DNA of 64,000 nt from DASSUW01 sp963811895. GTDB taxonomy: Bacteria > Actinomycetota > Thermoleophilia > Solirubrobacterales > Solirubrobacteraceae. Below the pieces are notes generated by a model that worked only from the letters and a program-made list of their open reading frames with translations, ran no database searches and was not told the origin of the DNA. This document shows positions 1 to 8,159 of this stretch, in pieces. The stretch spans positions 1 to 64,000 of the forward strand of contig CAWETE010000001.1 in the NCBI GenBank assembly GCA_963811895.1, read 5' to 3'. The translations under genes were made by a program, and so were the position numbers. How positions within the stretch are numbered: position 1 is the first letter of the stretch; each line of letters opens with the position of its first letter.

Positions 1-13
1 TCCCAGAAGCCGC

Positions 14-709
14 TCACGAGTCGTGCAGCTCGAGCTCGGCGACCGCGCGCTCGTACTCGGAGATCGTCCCGAGGTCGAACCAGCTGGCCTCCGACCGGTA
101 GGCGCAGATGTTCTCGCCCGCCGCCAGCAGCCGCTGCACGAGGTCGGGGAACTGGCACGGCCCGTCGGGCAGGTGCTCGAGCGCGCGCGCCTCGTAGACG
201 TAGATGCCCATGCTCACGTCGTAGCTGAGGGTCGGCTTCTCGCGGTAGCCGGTCACGCGCTCGCCGTCGAGCTCGAGCACCCCGAGGTCCACCTCCACGC
301 GCTTGCCCTGGACGGCGATCGTCAGCGCGGCGCCGTTCGACTGGTGGTGGTCGACCAGCGCCCCGTAGTCGAGCGTCGTGAGGATGTCGCCGTTCATGGC
401 CAGGAAGGTGCCGTCGAGCCCCGGGACGACGCGCAGCGCGCCCGCCGTGCCGAGCGGCTCCTCCGGCTCCCAGTGCCAGTCGAGCTCGAGGCCCTCGGGC
501 ATCACCGTGCCCTCGCTGAAGTAGACCCGGATCAGCTCGCCCAGGTGGCCGACGCAGAGGTCGATCTTCGTGAAGCCCGCCTCGGCGAGCTGCCGCAGGA
601 TGATCTCGAGGATCGGCCGGTCGCCGATCGGCAGGAGCGGCTTCGGGAGGATGGTGGTGTACGGCCGCAGCCGCATCCCGAATCCGCCTGCGAGGACCAC
701 GGCTCTCAT
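14..709 (-). CDS. Sugar-phosphate nucleotidyltransferase
   Basis: 231 aa. Expected to join a hexose-1-phosphate to an NTP, making a nucleotide sugar in the cytoplasm. Visible motifs are the N-terminal GGFGMRLRPYT nucleotide loop (residues 8-18), PKPLLPIGD (22-30), EPLGTAG (84-90) and the metal-binding NGD (106-108). It has only the catalytic NTP_transferase domain, with no hexapeptide tail. Family members include mannose-1-phosphate guanylyltransferases and glucose-1-phosphate nucleotidyltransferases. The substrate cannot be read here, although GDP-mannose would feed the two gmd genes nearby. Starts at ATG 709, 9 nt from a TAGGCT box, and is divergent from the gene at 738. Confidence 0.85.
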   Translation of the reverse strand: MRAVVLAGGFGMRLRPYTTILPKPLLPIGDRPILEIILRQLAEAGFTKIDLCVGHLGELIRVYFSEGTVMPEGLELDWHWEPEEPLGTAGALRVVPGLDGTFLAMNGDILTTLDYGALVDHHQSNGAALTIAVQGKRVEVDLGVLELDGERVTGYREKPTLSYDVSMGIYVYEARALEHLPDGPCQFPDLVQRLLAAGENICAYRSEASWFDLGTISEYERAVAELELHDS

Positions 710-718
710 CCGCGGCCC

Positions 719-731
719 AGCCTAATAGGCT
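719..731. promoter_or_regulatory. Palindromic divergent -10 element
   Basis: AGCCTA-A-TAGGCT is a perfect 6-1-6 palindrome between two divergent genes. Each arm reads TAGGCT (TANNNT) in its own direction. The plus box ends 6 nt before GTG 738 and the minus box ends 9 nt before ATG 709, which suggests leaderless or near-leaderless transcription both ways from one element. Confidence 0.6.
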
Positions 732-737
732 CGCGCC

Positions 738-1850
738 GTGCCCGTCTGGCAGGTCCCGCTCGCGGATGTGGTCATTCCGGAGGAGGACGTCGCGGCGGTC
801 GCCGACGTCTATCGCTCCGGCTGGCTCAGCATGGGGCCGCGGACGGCCGAGTTCGAGCAGGCGCTGGCGGACTACACGGGGGCCCGCCACGCGCTCGCCA
901 CCGCCAACGGCACGGCCGCGCTGCACCTGATCTGCATGGCGGCCGGGCTCGGCCCCGGCGACGAGGTGGTCGTGCCCTCGCTCACCTTCGTGGCCAGCGT
1001 CAACGCGATCGCCTATACGGGCGCGACGCCGGTCTTCGCCGACATCGCCTCGTTGACGACGCCGTGGCCGGGCGCCGCCGCCGTCGAGGCCGCGATCACT
1101 CCGCGCACGCGGGCGATCATGACCGTCGCCTACGGCGGCCACCCGGGCGAGATCGCCGAGCTGCGCGAACTGGCTGCCGCCCGCGGCCTGACCCTGCTCG
1201 AGGACGCGGCGCACGCGATCGGCATGCGCCACGAGGGCCGCCACGTCGGCACCTTCGGGGCCGCCGGCGCGTTCTCGTTCTTCTCCAACAAGAACCTCGC
1301 CGTCGGCGAGGGCGGAGCGGTCGTCACCGACGACGACGAGCTGGCCGAGAGCATGCGGCTCCTGCGCTCGCACGGGATGACCACGCTCACCTGGGACCGC
1401 CACCGCGGCCACGCCGCCGGCTACGACGTCGTCGCGCGCGGCTTCAACTACCGCATCGACGAGCCCCGCGCCATGCTCGCCACCGCGGGCCTGCGGCGCC
1501 TGGACCGCGAGACGGCCCGCCGCCGCGAGCTCGACGCGCGCTATCGCGAGCTCGTGCCCGCGCGGATCACGCCCACCGCCGCCCCGGCCCACCACATCTT
1601 CACGGCCGTGCTGGATCCCGCGCTGGACCGCGACGCCGTCCGCCACGCGCTGCACGAGCGCGGCATCCAGACCAGCCTGCACTACCCGCCCGCGCACCGC
1701 TTCTCGATCTACGCCGACGGGGCGCTCGAGCTGCCGCTGACCGAGGCATACGCCGCCCACGCGATCACGCTGCCGCTGTTCGCGACGATGACCGACGAGC
1801 AGCAGGATCTCGTGCTGGAGGCGCTGGCGGCGACACTAGACTCCGCCTGA
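738..1850 (+). CDS. DegT/DnrJ/EryC1/StrS sugar aminotransferase
   Basis: 370 aa PLP enzyme that transfers an amino group to a keto-sugar nucleotide. The PLP-binding lysine is K185 in FSFFSNKNLAVGEGG, and the cofactor-contacting EDAAHA is at 155-160. Length is normal for the family. Its stop overlaps the next ATG (TGATG). The order aminotransferase, Gfo/Idh oxidoreductase, hexapeptide acyltransferase matches the WbpE/WbpB/WbpD functions of UDP-2,3-diacetamido-2,3-dideoxyglucuronate synthesis, which is the best guess for the pathway. GTG start chosen because a TAGGCT -10 box lies 6 nt upstream. Confidence 0.9.
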   Translation: MPVWQVPLADVVIPEEDVAAVADVYRSGWLSMGPRTAEFEQALADYTGARHALATANGTAALHLICMAAGLGPGDEVVVPSLTFVASVNAIAYTGATPVFADIASLTTPWPGAAAVEAAITPRTRAIMTVAYGGHPGEIAELRELAAARGLTLLEDAAHAIGMRHEGRHVGTFGAAGAFSFFSNKNLAVGEGGAVVTDDDELAESMRLLRSHGMTTLTWDRHRGHAAGYDVVARGFNYRIDEPRAMLATAGLRRLDRETARRRELDARYRELVPARITPTAAPAHHIFTAVLDPALDRDAVRHALHERGIQTSLHYPPAHRFSIYADGALELPLTEAYAAHAITLPLFATMTDEQQDLVLEALAATLDSA

Positions 1851-2839
1851 TGCGCGTAGCCGTCGCCGGCCTCGGCTACTGGGGTCCCAACATCGCGCGG
1901 AACCTGGCCGCGCTCGAGGGCGTCGAGCTGGCCTGGTGCTGCGACCCGTCGGAGGCGAGCCGCGAGCGCCTGACGCCGTCGTTCCCGGGCACGCGCTTCA
2001 CCGGCGACCTCGACGAGGTGCTGGCCGACGACACGGTCGACGCCGTCGCGCTCGCCACCCCCGTCCCGACCCACGCGGCGCTCGCCCTTCGCGTGCTCGG
2101 CGCCGGCAAGCACTGCTTCGTGGAGAAGCCGATGGCCCAGTCGACCGCCGACGCCGAGGCGGTCGTGGCAGCCGCCGCCGCAGCGGGGAAGACGCTGATG
2201 GTCGGTCACCTGCTCGAGTACCACCCCGGCGTGGCCAAGCTCAAGGAGCTGATCGACGGCGGCGAGCTCGGCCGCGTGCTCTACATCTACGGCAACCGCC
2301 TCAACCTCGGCCAGCTGCGCGCCGACGAGAACGCGCTCTGGTCGCTCGGCGCCCACGACGTCTCGGTGCTGCTGCGCCTCGCCGGCGAGGAGCCGTTCGA
2401 GGTCGAGGCGCGCGGCGAGAGCTACATGCGCGAGGGCGTCGAGGACGTCGTGTTCTGCTTCCTGCGCTTCCCCTCCGGCCTGGCCGCCCACCTGCACCTG
2501 TCCTGGCTGGATCCGCACAAGGAGCGCCGCTTCACCGTCGTCGGCGAGTCGCGCATGGCGACCTTCGACGACATGGCGACCGAGGGCAAGATCGCCGTCT
2601 ACGACAAGGGCTTCGACGACGAGTACCTCGCTCACTCGGGCGACATCTGGAGTCCGCGGATCTCGACCGTCGAGCCGCTGCGGCTCGAGTGCGAGCACTT
2701 CGTGCGCGCGGTGCGCGAGGGCACGCTGCCGATCTCCGACGGAGCGGCCGGCCTGCGCGTCGTGCGAGTGCTGGAGGCGCTGCAGCGCTCGCTCGACGGA
2801 TCCCGCCGCGAAGGTCTCGCCCGCGCCATCGCCCTATGA
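1850..2839 (+). CDS. Gfo/Idh/MocA-family sugar oxidoreductase
   Basis: 329 aa NAD(P)-dependent dehydrogenase. The Rossmann glycine loop GLGYWGPN is at residues 7-14 and the family EKP motif (catalytic Lys) is at 92-94. The C-terminal half carries the GFO_IDH_MocA fold. In the WbpB/WlbA role it would oxidise C3 of a UDP-HexNAc-uronate to make the ketone used by the aminotransferase upstream. This is inferred from the three-gene order, not from substrate residues. It starts on the TGATG overlap with the preceding gene and its stop overlaps the next ATG. Confidence 0.88.
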   Translation: MRVAVAGLGYWGPNIARNLAALEGVELAWCCDPSEASRERLTPSFPGTRFTGDLDEVLADDTVDAVALATPVPTHAALALRVLGAGKHCFVEKPMAQSTADAEAVVAAAAAAGKTLMVGHLLEYHPGVAKLKELIDGGELGRVLYIYGNRLNLGQLRADENALWSLGAHDVSVLLRLAGEEPFEVEARGESYMREGVEDVVFCFLRFPSGLAAHLHLSWLDPHKERRFTVVGESRMATFDDMATEGKIAVYDKGFDDEYLAHSGDIWSPRISTVEPLRLECEHFVRAVREGTLPISDGAAGLRVVRVLEALQRSLDGSRREGLARAIAL

Positions 2840-3528
2840 GCGACGACGCCGGCCTCGTTCTCGGCGACGGCGTCCAGATCGGCGAGGGCGTCGTGTTCGG
2901 CGCTCACGTGGTCGTGCACGACGGCACCCGCATCGGCGCCGGCTGCGTGATCGAGGACGGCGTCGTGCTCGGCAAGCGGCCGAAGCTCGCCGGCCGGCCG
3001 GCGCCCGAGCTCGAGCCGCTGACGATCGGCGAGCGGGTGACGGTGTGCGCGGGGGCCGTCGTCTACGCCGGCACGCGGATCGGCGACGACGCGATCGTCG
3101 GCGACCAGGCCCAGGTGCGCGAGCGCACCACGGTCGGCGAGCGGACGGTGATCGGGCGCGCCGCCGGCATCGACAACGACGTACGCCTCGGCGCCCGCGT
3201 CAAGGTCCAGTCGCAGGTCTACGTGACCGCGTTCAGCGTCGTCGAGGACGACGTCTTCCTCGGCCCCGGCGCCTCCACGACCAACGACGACACGATGGGC
3301 CGTCACGGCGCCCGACGAGCGCGCTGCGCGGCGCCACCATCCGCCGCGCCGCCCGCATCGGGGGCAGCGCGGTGCTGGTGCCCGGGCGTGGAGATCGGCG
3401 AGGAGGCGTTCGTGGCCGCCGGCGCGGTGGTCACGAAGGACGTGCCGCCGCGCGCGTTCATGGTCGGCGTGCCCGCGCGCCAGGTGCGCGAGGTCAGGGA
3501 CGACGAGCTTCTGGAGCGCTGGCGCTGA
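2836..3528 (+). CDS. Left-handed beta-helix (hexapeptide) N-acyltransferase, with compensating frameshifts
   Basis: 230 aa read through. Many hexapeptide repeats of the [LIV]GxxxxI type (IGEGVVFG, IGAGCVIEDG, IGDDAIVGD, IGEEAFVAAGAVVTKDV) identify a trimeric acetyl-CoA-dependent transferase, WbpD/WlbB-like by context. Between about residues 156 and 182 the frame reads low-complexity Ala/Arg/Pro. The neighbouring frame over 3305-3385 instead reads a proper family segment (LRGATIRRAARIGG then SAVLVPG). A one-base loss near 3305-3315 and an extra G in the GGG near 3383 explain this and cancel out. The 3' end overlaps the convergent gene ending at 3494. Confidence 0.8.
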   Translation: MSDDAGLVLGDGVQIGEGVVFGAHVVVHDGTRIGAGCVIEDGVVLGKRPKLAGRPAPELEPLTIGERVTVCAGAVVYAGTRIGDDAIVGDQAQVRERTTVGERTVIGRAAGIDNDVRLGARVKVQSQVYVTAFSVVEDDVFLGPGASTTNDDTMGRHGARRARCAAPPSAAPPASGAARCWCPGVEIGEEAFVAAGAVVTKDVPPRAFMVGVPARQVREVRDDELLERWR

Positions 3529-4457
3529 GCAGCGCCAGGTCCGCGTCGACCATCAGCGCGATCAGCTCGTCGAAGCTCGTTCGCGGCTCCCAGCCGAGCA
3601 CCCGCCGCGCCTTCGACGCGTCGCCCACCAGCGCCTCGACCTCGGACGGCCGCTTGAGCGCCTCGTCGATCGACGATGTGGTCGTCCGTGCGCAGCCCGA
3701 CGCGCTCGAAGGCCAGGTCGGCACACTCGCGCACGGAGTGCGTGACCCCGGTGGCGATCACGTAGTCGTCCGCGCGATCCTGCTGCAGCATCAGCCACAT
3801 CGCCTCGACGTAGTCCTTCGCGTAGCCCCAGTCGCGCCGGGCCTCGAGGTTGCCGAGCCTCAGCTCGTCCGCCAGCCCGAGCTTGATCGCCGCCGCGTGC
3901 CAGGTGATGCGCCGGGTCACGTACTCGACCCCGCGGCGCTCGGACTCGTGGTTGAAGAGGATGCCGCTGCTCGCATGCAGGCCGTACGTCTCGCGGTAGT
4001 TGACCGTGATGTGGTGGCCGTAGGCCTTGGCGACCCCGTACGGCGAGCGCGGGTAGAAGGGCGTCGCCTCGGTCTGCGGGACGTCGCGGACCTTGCCGAA
4101 CATCTCGCTCGACGAGGCCTGGTAGAAGCGCGCCTCGGGGCAGACGTCGCGCAGCGCCTCGAGCAGCCGCGTCACGCCCACGGCGCCGAACTCCGCGGTC
4201 AACGTCGGCTGGGTCCACGAGACGGCGACGTCCGACATGGCGGCGAGGTTGTAGACCTCGTCGGGCCGCGCGGCGCGCAGCGCATCGACCAGCGAGTGGT
4301 CGTCGAGCAGGTCGCCCTGGTGGAGCGTGATGCCGGACGTCTCGGCCGCCGAGCGGCGGGCGAGTCCGTGCACCTCATAGCCCTTCTCGAGCAGCAGCTC
4401 CGCGAGGTAGGAGCCGTCCTGGCCGGTGATGCCGGTGATCAGCGCGCGGCGAGCCAA
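3494..4457 (-). CDS. gmd: GDP-mannose 4,6-dehydratase-like, frameshift-interrupted
   Basis: Extended SDR enzyme that converts GDP-mannose to GDP-4-keto-6-deoxymannose. GITGQDG (9-15) is the NAD loop, SSSEMFG precedes the active site, and Y140-xxx-K144 (YGVAK) is the catalytic pair. It lacks the loop after strand 2 that the copy at 9690 has, so it is a divergent paralogue. The frame breaks near 3670; deleting one G gives HIVIDEALKRPSEVEALVGD, which restores the family C-terminus down to the stop at 3494. TTG start, 19 nt inside the upstream gene. Real decay or a sequencing error are both possible. Confidence 0.75.
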
Positions 4458-5074
4458 GCCTCGATCCCTTCTCTCGCTCCGTACCGCGCCCGCCAGCCGA
4501 GCAGCCGCTCGGCCTTCTCGGTCGACGGCTGCGTGACGCTGGCTTGCTCGAGCTCGAGTTCCTCGACCGGCAGCACCTCGCTCGTCGCGATGTCGAAGTC
4601 CTCGTTCAGGCCGGCCGGGTGGGCCGTCGCGGTCACCACGCCGTCGGCGAGGTCGTCGGGATGCGTCGGCGCGCAGGTCCCGAGGCCGAAGGTCCGGCAG
4701 ATGGTGAACGGCAGGCCGTGCTCCTCGTGCGCGGCACGGCAGGAGAGCTCGCCCGCCGTGCTCGACGACGCGTAGGTGAAGCGCTCGACGCCCTCGTCGA
4801 CCGCCGCCCGCAGGAGGGCGAGGTCGACCTCCGCCTGCGTGAACGGCCCGTCTGCGCCGGCCAGGTGGATGACGTGCGTGCAGCCGCCGATCGCGCGCTT
4901 CGCCTCCTCGGGCTCGCGCAGGTCGCCGGTGTGGACCCCGGCGCCCTCGCGCATCCAGTCCGGCGCCGGGCGCTGGTCGGAGACGCGGATCTCGAAGTCC
5001 GGGTCGCCGAGCAGCCGCCGCACCACCGCGGCCCCGATCGTGCCTGCGCCGCCCGTGACCAGGGCGCGGCTCAC
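4439..5074 (-). CDS. Contracted NAD-dependent epimerase/dehydratase, probably catalytically dead
   Basis: 211 aa with an intact frame. It has the Rossmann loop TGGAGTIG and ends like sugar-nucleotide epimerases (PSTEKAERLLGWRARYG). Compared with the usual 300-330 aa, several internal blocks are missing. FTYASSSTAGELSCRAAHEE runs straight past the place where the Pro-rich segment and catalytic YxxxK should lie, and TICRTFGLG leads almost directly into DDLADGVVTA. No YxxxK remains. GTG start overlaps the upstream stop by 4 nt (GTGA). It may be a pseudoenzyme or an in-frame-deleted relic. Substrate unknown. Confidence 0.65.
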   Translation of the reverse strand: MSRALVTGGAGTIGAAVVRRLLGDPDFEIRVSDQRPAPDWMREGAGVHTGDLREPEEAKRAIGGCTHVIHLAGADGPFTQAEVDLALLRAAVDEGVERFTYASSSTAGELSCRAAHEEHGLPFTICRTFGLGTCAPTHPDDLADGVVTATAHPAGLNEDFDIATSEVLPVEELELEQASVTQPSTEKAERLLGWRARYGAREGIEAWLAAR

Positions 5075-5892
5075 GTATGGCGGCGGAGCAGGCGCTCCCG
5101 CGCCCACTGGCGGGCGAAGCCGACCACGAAGCGCGGGTTGTAGCGCAGGTACCGCCGCCACAGCCTGCGAGGCTCGTGCGCGAGCCGGAACAGCCACTCG
5201 AGCCCGTTCCGCTGCATCCACCGCGGAGCCTGCGGGATGAGGCCGGCGTGGAAGTCGAACGCGGCGCCGACGGCGACGAGCACGCAGCCGGGCAGCCGCG
5301 CGGTCATCGCCGCCATCCACTTCTCCTGCTTCGGGACCCCGATGCCGAGCCACACGACCTCCGCGCCGGAGCGCGCGATGTCGGCCACGACGGCCTTCTC
5401 CTCGTCCTCCGTGAGGGGACGGAAGGGCGGCGCGTAGCCGCCGACGATCTTGAGCCCCGGATGCTGCAGCCGCAGATTGCGGGTGAGCTGGACGAGCGCG
5501 CCGTGCGTGCGTCCGCCGTACAGGTACATCCGGCGGCCGGTGCGGGCGGCGCGCTCACAGGCGCGCTCCATCAGGTCCGGTCCATAGACGCGATCGTCGA
5601 TCGGGTGGCCGAGCAGGTTCAGCGCCCAGACCAGCGGCTGGCCGTCGGGGACCGTGAAGTCGGACCCCAGCACGGCGGCGCGCAGCTCGGGATCCTCGGC
5701 CGTCGCCATGACGAGGTGCGTGGAGGCCACGCAGACGTATCCGCCGCGGCCGCGGGCCACCGTGTCGTCGATCCAGTCCAGCGTGCCCTCGTAGTCCGTC
5801 AGCGCGAGTGGCACGCCGAGGACCTCCGCAGTCGGGGGCGCGACCGCGGGCGCCGTGGCGGGCTGGCCGAACAATGTCCCTGGCCGGTCCAC
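5071..5892 (-). CDS. WecG/TagA/CpsF-family glycosyltransferase
   Basis: About 273 aa. Family members add ManNAc or a related uronate to an undecaprenyl-diphosphate-linked sugar at the inner membrane face. Typical motifs are FTVPDGQPLVWA, DRVYGPDLM, GIGVPKQEKWM and GAAFDFHAGLIPQAP. The start was moved to GTG 5892 because a TAGAAT -10 box (5900-5905) overlaps the upstream ATG at 5901 and lies 7 nt before this GTG. Ends in a GTGA overlap with the contracted epimerase. This is the only gene in the window whose family acts at an early undecaprenyl-linked step; no WecA/TagO-like initiator was seen. Confidence 0.88.
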   Translation of the reverse strand: MDRPGTLFGQPATAPAVAPPTAEVLGVPLALTDYEGTLDWIDDTVARGRGGYVCVASTHLVMATAEDPELRAAVLGSDFTVPDGQPLVWALNLLGHPIDDRVYGPDLMERACERAARTGRRMYLYGGRTHGALVQLTRNLRLQHPGLKIVGGYAPPFRPLTEDEEKAVVADIARSGAEVVWLGIGVPKQEKWMAAMTARLPGCVLVAVGAAFDFHAGLIPQAPRWMQRNGLEWLFRLAHEPRRLWRRYLRYNPRFVVGFARQWARERLLRRHT

Positions 5893-5899
5893 GCGCCGC

Positions 5900-5919
5900 A
5901 TTCTAGTCGCGGCTAGCAT
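5900..5919. promoter_or_regulatory. Back-to-back -10 boxes
   Basis: Minus TAGAAT (5900-5905) is 7 nt before GTG 5892. Plus TAGCAT (5914-5919) is 10 nt before ATG 5930. Eight bases separate them, so one short spacer appears to drive both genes. Confidence 0.5.
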
Positions 5920-5929
5920 GCCCGCCCCC

Positions 5930-6922
5930 ATGCCCCGGGGCCTGTCGGTCGTCGTCGTCACCCACAACAGCCGCGACGCGGTCGCCGCCGCGCTCCCCGA
6001 GCTGTACGAGCAGCTCGCCGCGGGCGACGAGCTCGTGGTGGTCGACAACGCGTCATCCGACGGCACGCTCGAGGCCGTGCGCGGCATTGCGCCCGCCGCG
6101 GTCGTCGTGGAGACGGGGCGCAACGCCGGCTTTGCGGAGGCTGCCAACGTAGGGGCGCAGACGGCGAGTCGTGAGCTCCTCGTCTTCCTGAACCCTGACG
6201 CCACGCCGGCGCCCGGCTTCGTGGAGGCGATCCGGGGCGGTGAATGGGACGCCTGGATGGGGCTGGTGACCGCGGAGGGCGGTCGCGTCGTCAACACCAG
6301 CGGCGGCGTCCTGCACTTCACCGGCATCGCGTGGGCGGGCCCGGACCGCATCGACGGGCCGCGCGAGACGGCGTTCCTGTCCGGCGCCTGCCTCGCCATG
6401 CCGCGCGCCGCGTTCGAGCGGGTGGGCGGCTTCGCCGGCGAGTACTTCCTGTACCACGAGGACGTCGACCTCTCGCTCCGCGTGCGGCTGGCCGGCGGCC
6501 GTCTGGGCGTGGAGCCCGCTGCGGTCGTCGACCACGACTACGAGTTCGCCAAGGGCGCCTCGAAGTGGCGCTACCTGGAGCGCAACCGCTGGTCCACGCT
6601 TCTGCGCTGCTATCCGGGGCGGCTGCTGCTCTTGCTCGCTCCCGCTCTGCTGGCCACGGAGCTCGCGCTGCTCGTGGCCGCCGCGGCCGGCGGTTGGCTG
6701 CCGCAGAAGCTCGCCGCCGCCGGGGAGACGGTCCGTGCGCTGCCGCGCCTGCTGCGCGAGCGCCGCGCCGTCCAGGCCACGCGCACGATCACATGCCGCG
6801 AGTTCGCCGCATGGCTGACGCCGGACCTCGACTCGCCGTACCTCGGCCGTGCCGGCCGGTCGCGGCCGCTGCGCTGGGCGCTGCGCGCGTACTGGCGGCT
6901 GGTGCTGCTAGCGGCGCGTTAG
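5930..6922 (+). CDS. GT2 glycosyltransferase, rhamnosyltransferase-like
   Basis: 330 aa. GT-A fold: LSVVVVTHNS at the N-terminus, VVDNASSDGT, FLNPDATPAPGF as the metal-binding region, and YHEDVDLSLRVR as the acceptor/base motif. A hydrophobic stretch near residues 225-255 (LLLLLAPALLATELALLVAAAAGG) may anchor it to the membrane. Sugar specificity cannot be read. ATG 5918 is an in-frame alternative, but it overlaps the TAGCAT box, so 5930 is preferred. The 3' end overlaps the convergent DUF2304 gene by 15 nt. Confidence 0.87.
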   Translation: MPRGLSVVVVTHNSRDAVAAALPELYEQLAAGDELVVVDNASSDGTLEAVRGIAPAAVVVETGRNAGFAEAANVGAQTASRELLVFLNPDATPAPGFVEAIRGGEWDAWMGLVTAEGGRVVNTSGGVLHFTGIAWAGPDRIDGPRETAFLSGACLAMPRAAFERVGGFAGEYFLYHEDVDLSLRVRLAGGRLGVEPAAVVDHDYEFAKGASKWRYLERNRWSTLLRCYPGRLLLLLAPALLATELALLVAAAAGGWLPQKLAAAGETVRALPRLLRERRAVQATRTITCREFAAWLTPDLDSPYLGRAGRSRPLRWALRAYWRLVLLAAR

Positions 6923-7310
6923 GTCTTCGAACTCGAGCACGCTCTCCTCGCGCTCGCGCTCCGCCGCTTCATGGCGGTGGAGGCGTTCCTCGAGCAACGC
7001 CAGCCGCTGCGCGAGCACCTTGCTCTGATCCGAGAGCCGGGAGACCGCGAGCGAGAAGTGCAGCAGCAGGACCATCACGAAGCCGAAGGCGACCAGGAAG
7101 AGCGCGTTCGGCGGATAGACCACGCCGATCAGCGCCGGCCACGGCCTCCAGCAGCCCGCCCCAGACGGACAGGCCCAGAAGCACGACGGCACTGAAGAGC
7201 CACAGCAGGGCGTAGCGCTCGAGCAGGCGCCGCTGGCGGACCAGCTCGAGCAGCACGACCAGCAGCGCCGCGGCGGCGGTGATGGCGACGATCTGGAGCC
7301 GTGTGTCCAT
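6908..7310 (-). CDS. DUF2304 membrane protein, frameshift-interrupted
   Basis: The restored product is about 133 aa. There are three hydrophobic helices (AAAALLVVLLELV; YALLWLFSAVVLLGLSVWG; and PPNALFLVAFGFVMVLLLHF), then a charged coiled-coil tail (SRLSDQSKVLAQRLALLEERLHR). DUF2304 proteins often sit directly beside a DPM1-like GT2, as here: its ATG overlaps the GT2 stop by 4 nt (ATGA). The frame changes at about 7135-7150 by one base. It probably helps polyprenyl-phosphate sugar synthesis or flipping, inferred from pairing only. Confidence 0.7.
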
Positions 7311-8077
7311 CAGATCCCGTGCGCCGCCGCTACGGGCGCCTCGTCGCCGGGCTCGACGGCGTGTCGCCGGCGCGCCACGCCCACGGAGATCGCGAGCAGG
7401 ACCTTGGCCATGTAGTACGCCGACTTGCCGGAGCCGGTGATCGACGACACGCCGCCGCTGCGCGTGAGCATCCGCACGGGCTCCTCGCACATCCGGAGCC
7501 GGTGCCAGTGCACCATCAGCACCGCCTCGACCTCGGGGTAGTCGTGCGGGTAGTCACGGGCGAAGACCGAGATCCCGCGCCGGTTGTAGAGCCGGAAGCC
7601 GGACGTGGGGTCGCTGACGCGCTGCCCGACGAAGCGCGACAGGAGGAAGGCGAAGAGGTGGATGCCGGTGCGGCGGCTGATCGGCGCCGGGTACGTGTGG
7701 TCCTTGGTCAGGAAGCGCGACCCGCAGACCATGTCCACGCGCTCGCGGCGCATCGCCTCCTCCAGGCGCCGGATCTCGCTCGGGTCGTGCTGACCGTCGC
7801 CGTCCACCTGGACGACATAGTCGTAGCCGTTGTCGAGCGCGTACCGGAAGCCCGCCTGCACGGCGCCGCCGATGCCGAGGTTGAAGGGAAGCCGCAGCAC
7901 GCGTGCGCCGGCGTCCTCGGCGATGCGCGCCGTGGCGTCGGTGGAGCCGTCGTCGACGACGAGGACCTCGTAGCCGGGGGCGTGGGTCTGCAACTTGCGG
8001 ACCACGGTGCCGACCGACTGGGCCTCGTTGTAGGCCGGTACGACGGCCAGCCTCTGTGGATTGCTGAATCTGCCCAT
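7310..8077 (-). CDS. GT2 polyprenyl-phosphate glycosyltransferase (DPM1-like)
   Basis: 255 aa from ATG 8077. LAVVPAYNEAQSV, VVDDGSTDAT, and VQVDGDGQHDP with the DxD-like metal site, then CGSRFL, are the classic dolichyl-phosphate mannose synthase-like signatures. No C-terminal membrane helices. It likely loads a sugar from a nucleotide donor onto undecaprenyl phosphate, with the downstream DUF2304 protein as partner. An upstream in-frame TTG at 8113 is less likely because the added residues are not family-like. The 5' region 8078-8159 holds a minus TATCCT box around 8147-8152, giving a leader of about 65 nt. Confidence 0.87.
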   Translation of the reverse strand: MGRFSNPQRLAVVPAYNEAQSVGTVVRKLQTHAPGYEVLVVDDGSTDATARIAEDAGARVLRLPFNLGIGGAVQAGFRYALDNGYDYVVQVDGDGQHDPSEIRRLEEAMRRERVDMVCGSRFLTKDHTYPAPISRRTGIHLFAFLLSRFVGQRVSDPTSGFRLYNRRGISVFARDYPHDYPEVEAVLMVHWHRLRMCEEPVRMLTRSGGVSSITGSGKSAYYMAKVLLAISVGVARRRHAVEPGDEAPVAAAHGI

Positions 8078-8159
8078 GCCTGTCGCCTGCGTCAACGGCC
8101 GAGCGCACAGCAAGTTGCGCCGCTCCGTGACCGCAGGCGGGCCGAGGATAGCGCCCGGA

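Noticed and set aside
23..1849. Very long plus-strand open frame (938 codons) starting at 23
   Set aside because: Only the last part (1850-2839) is a real gene; the rest is Arg/Ala-rich antisense or out-of-frame sequence over the nucleotidyltransferase and aminotransferase, a GC-rich artefact.
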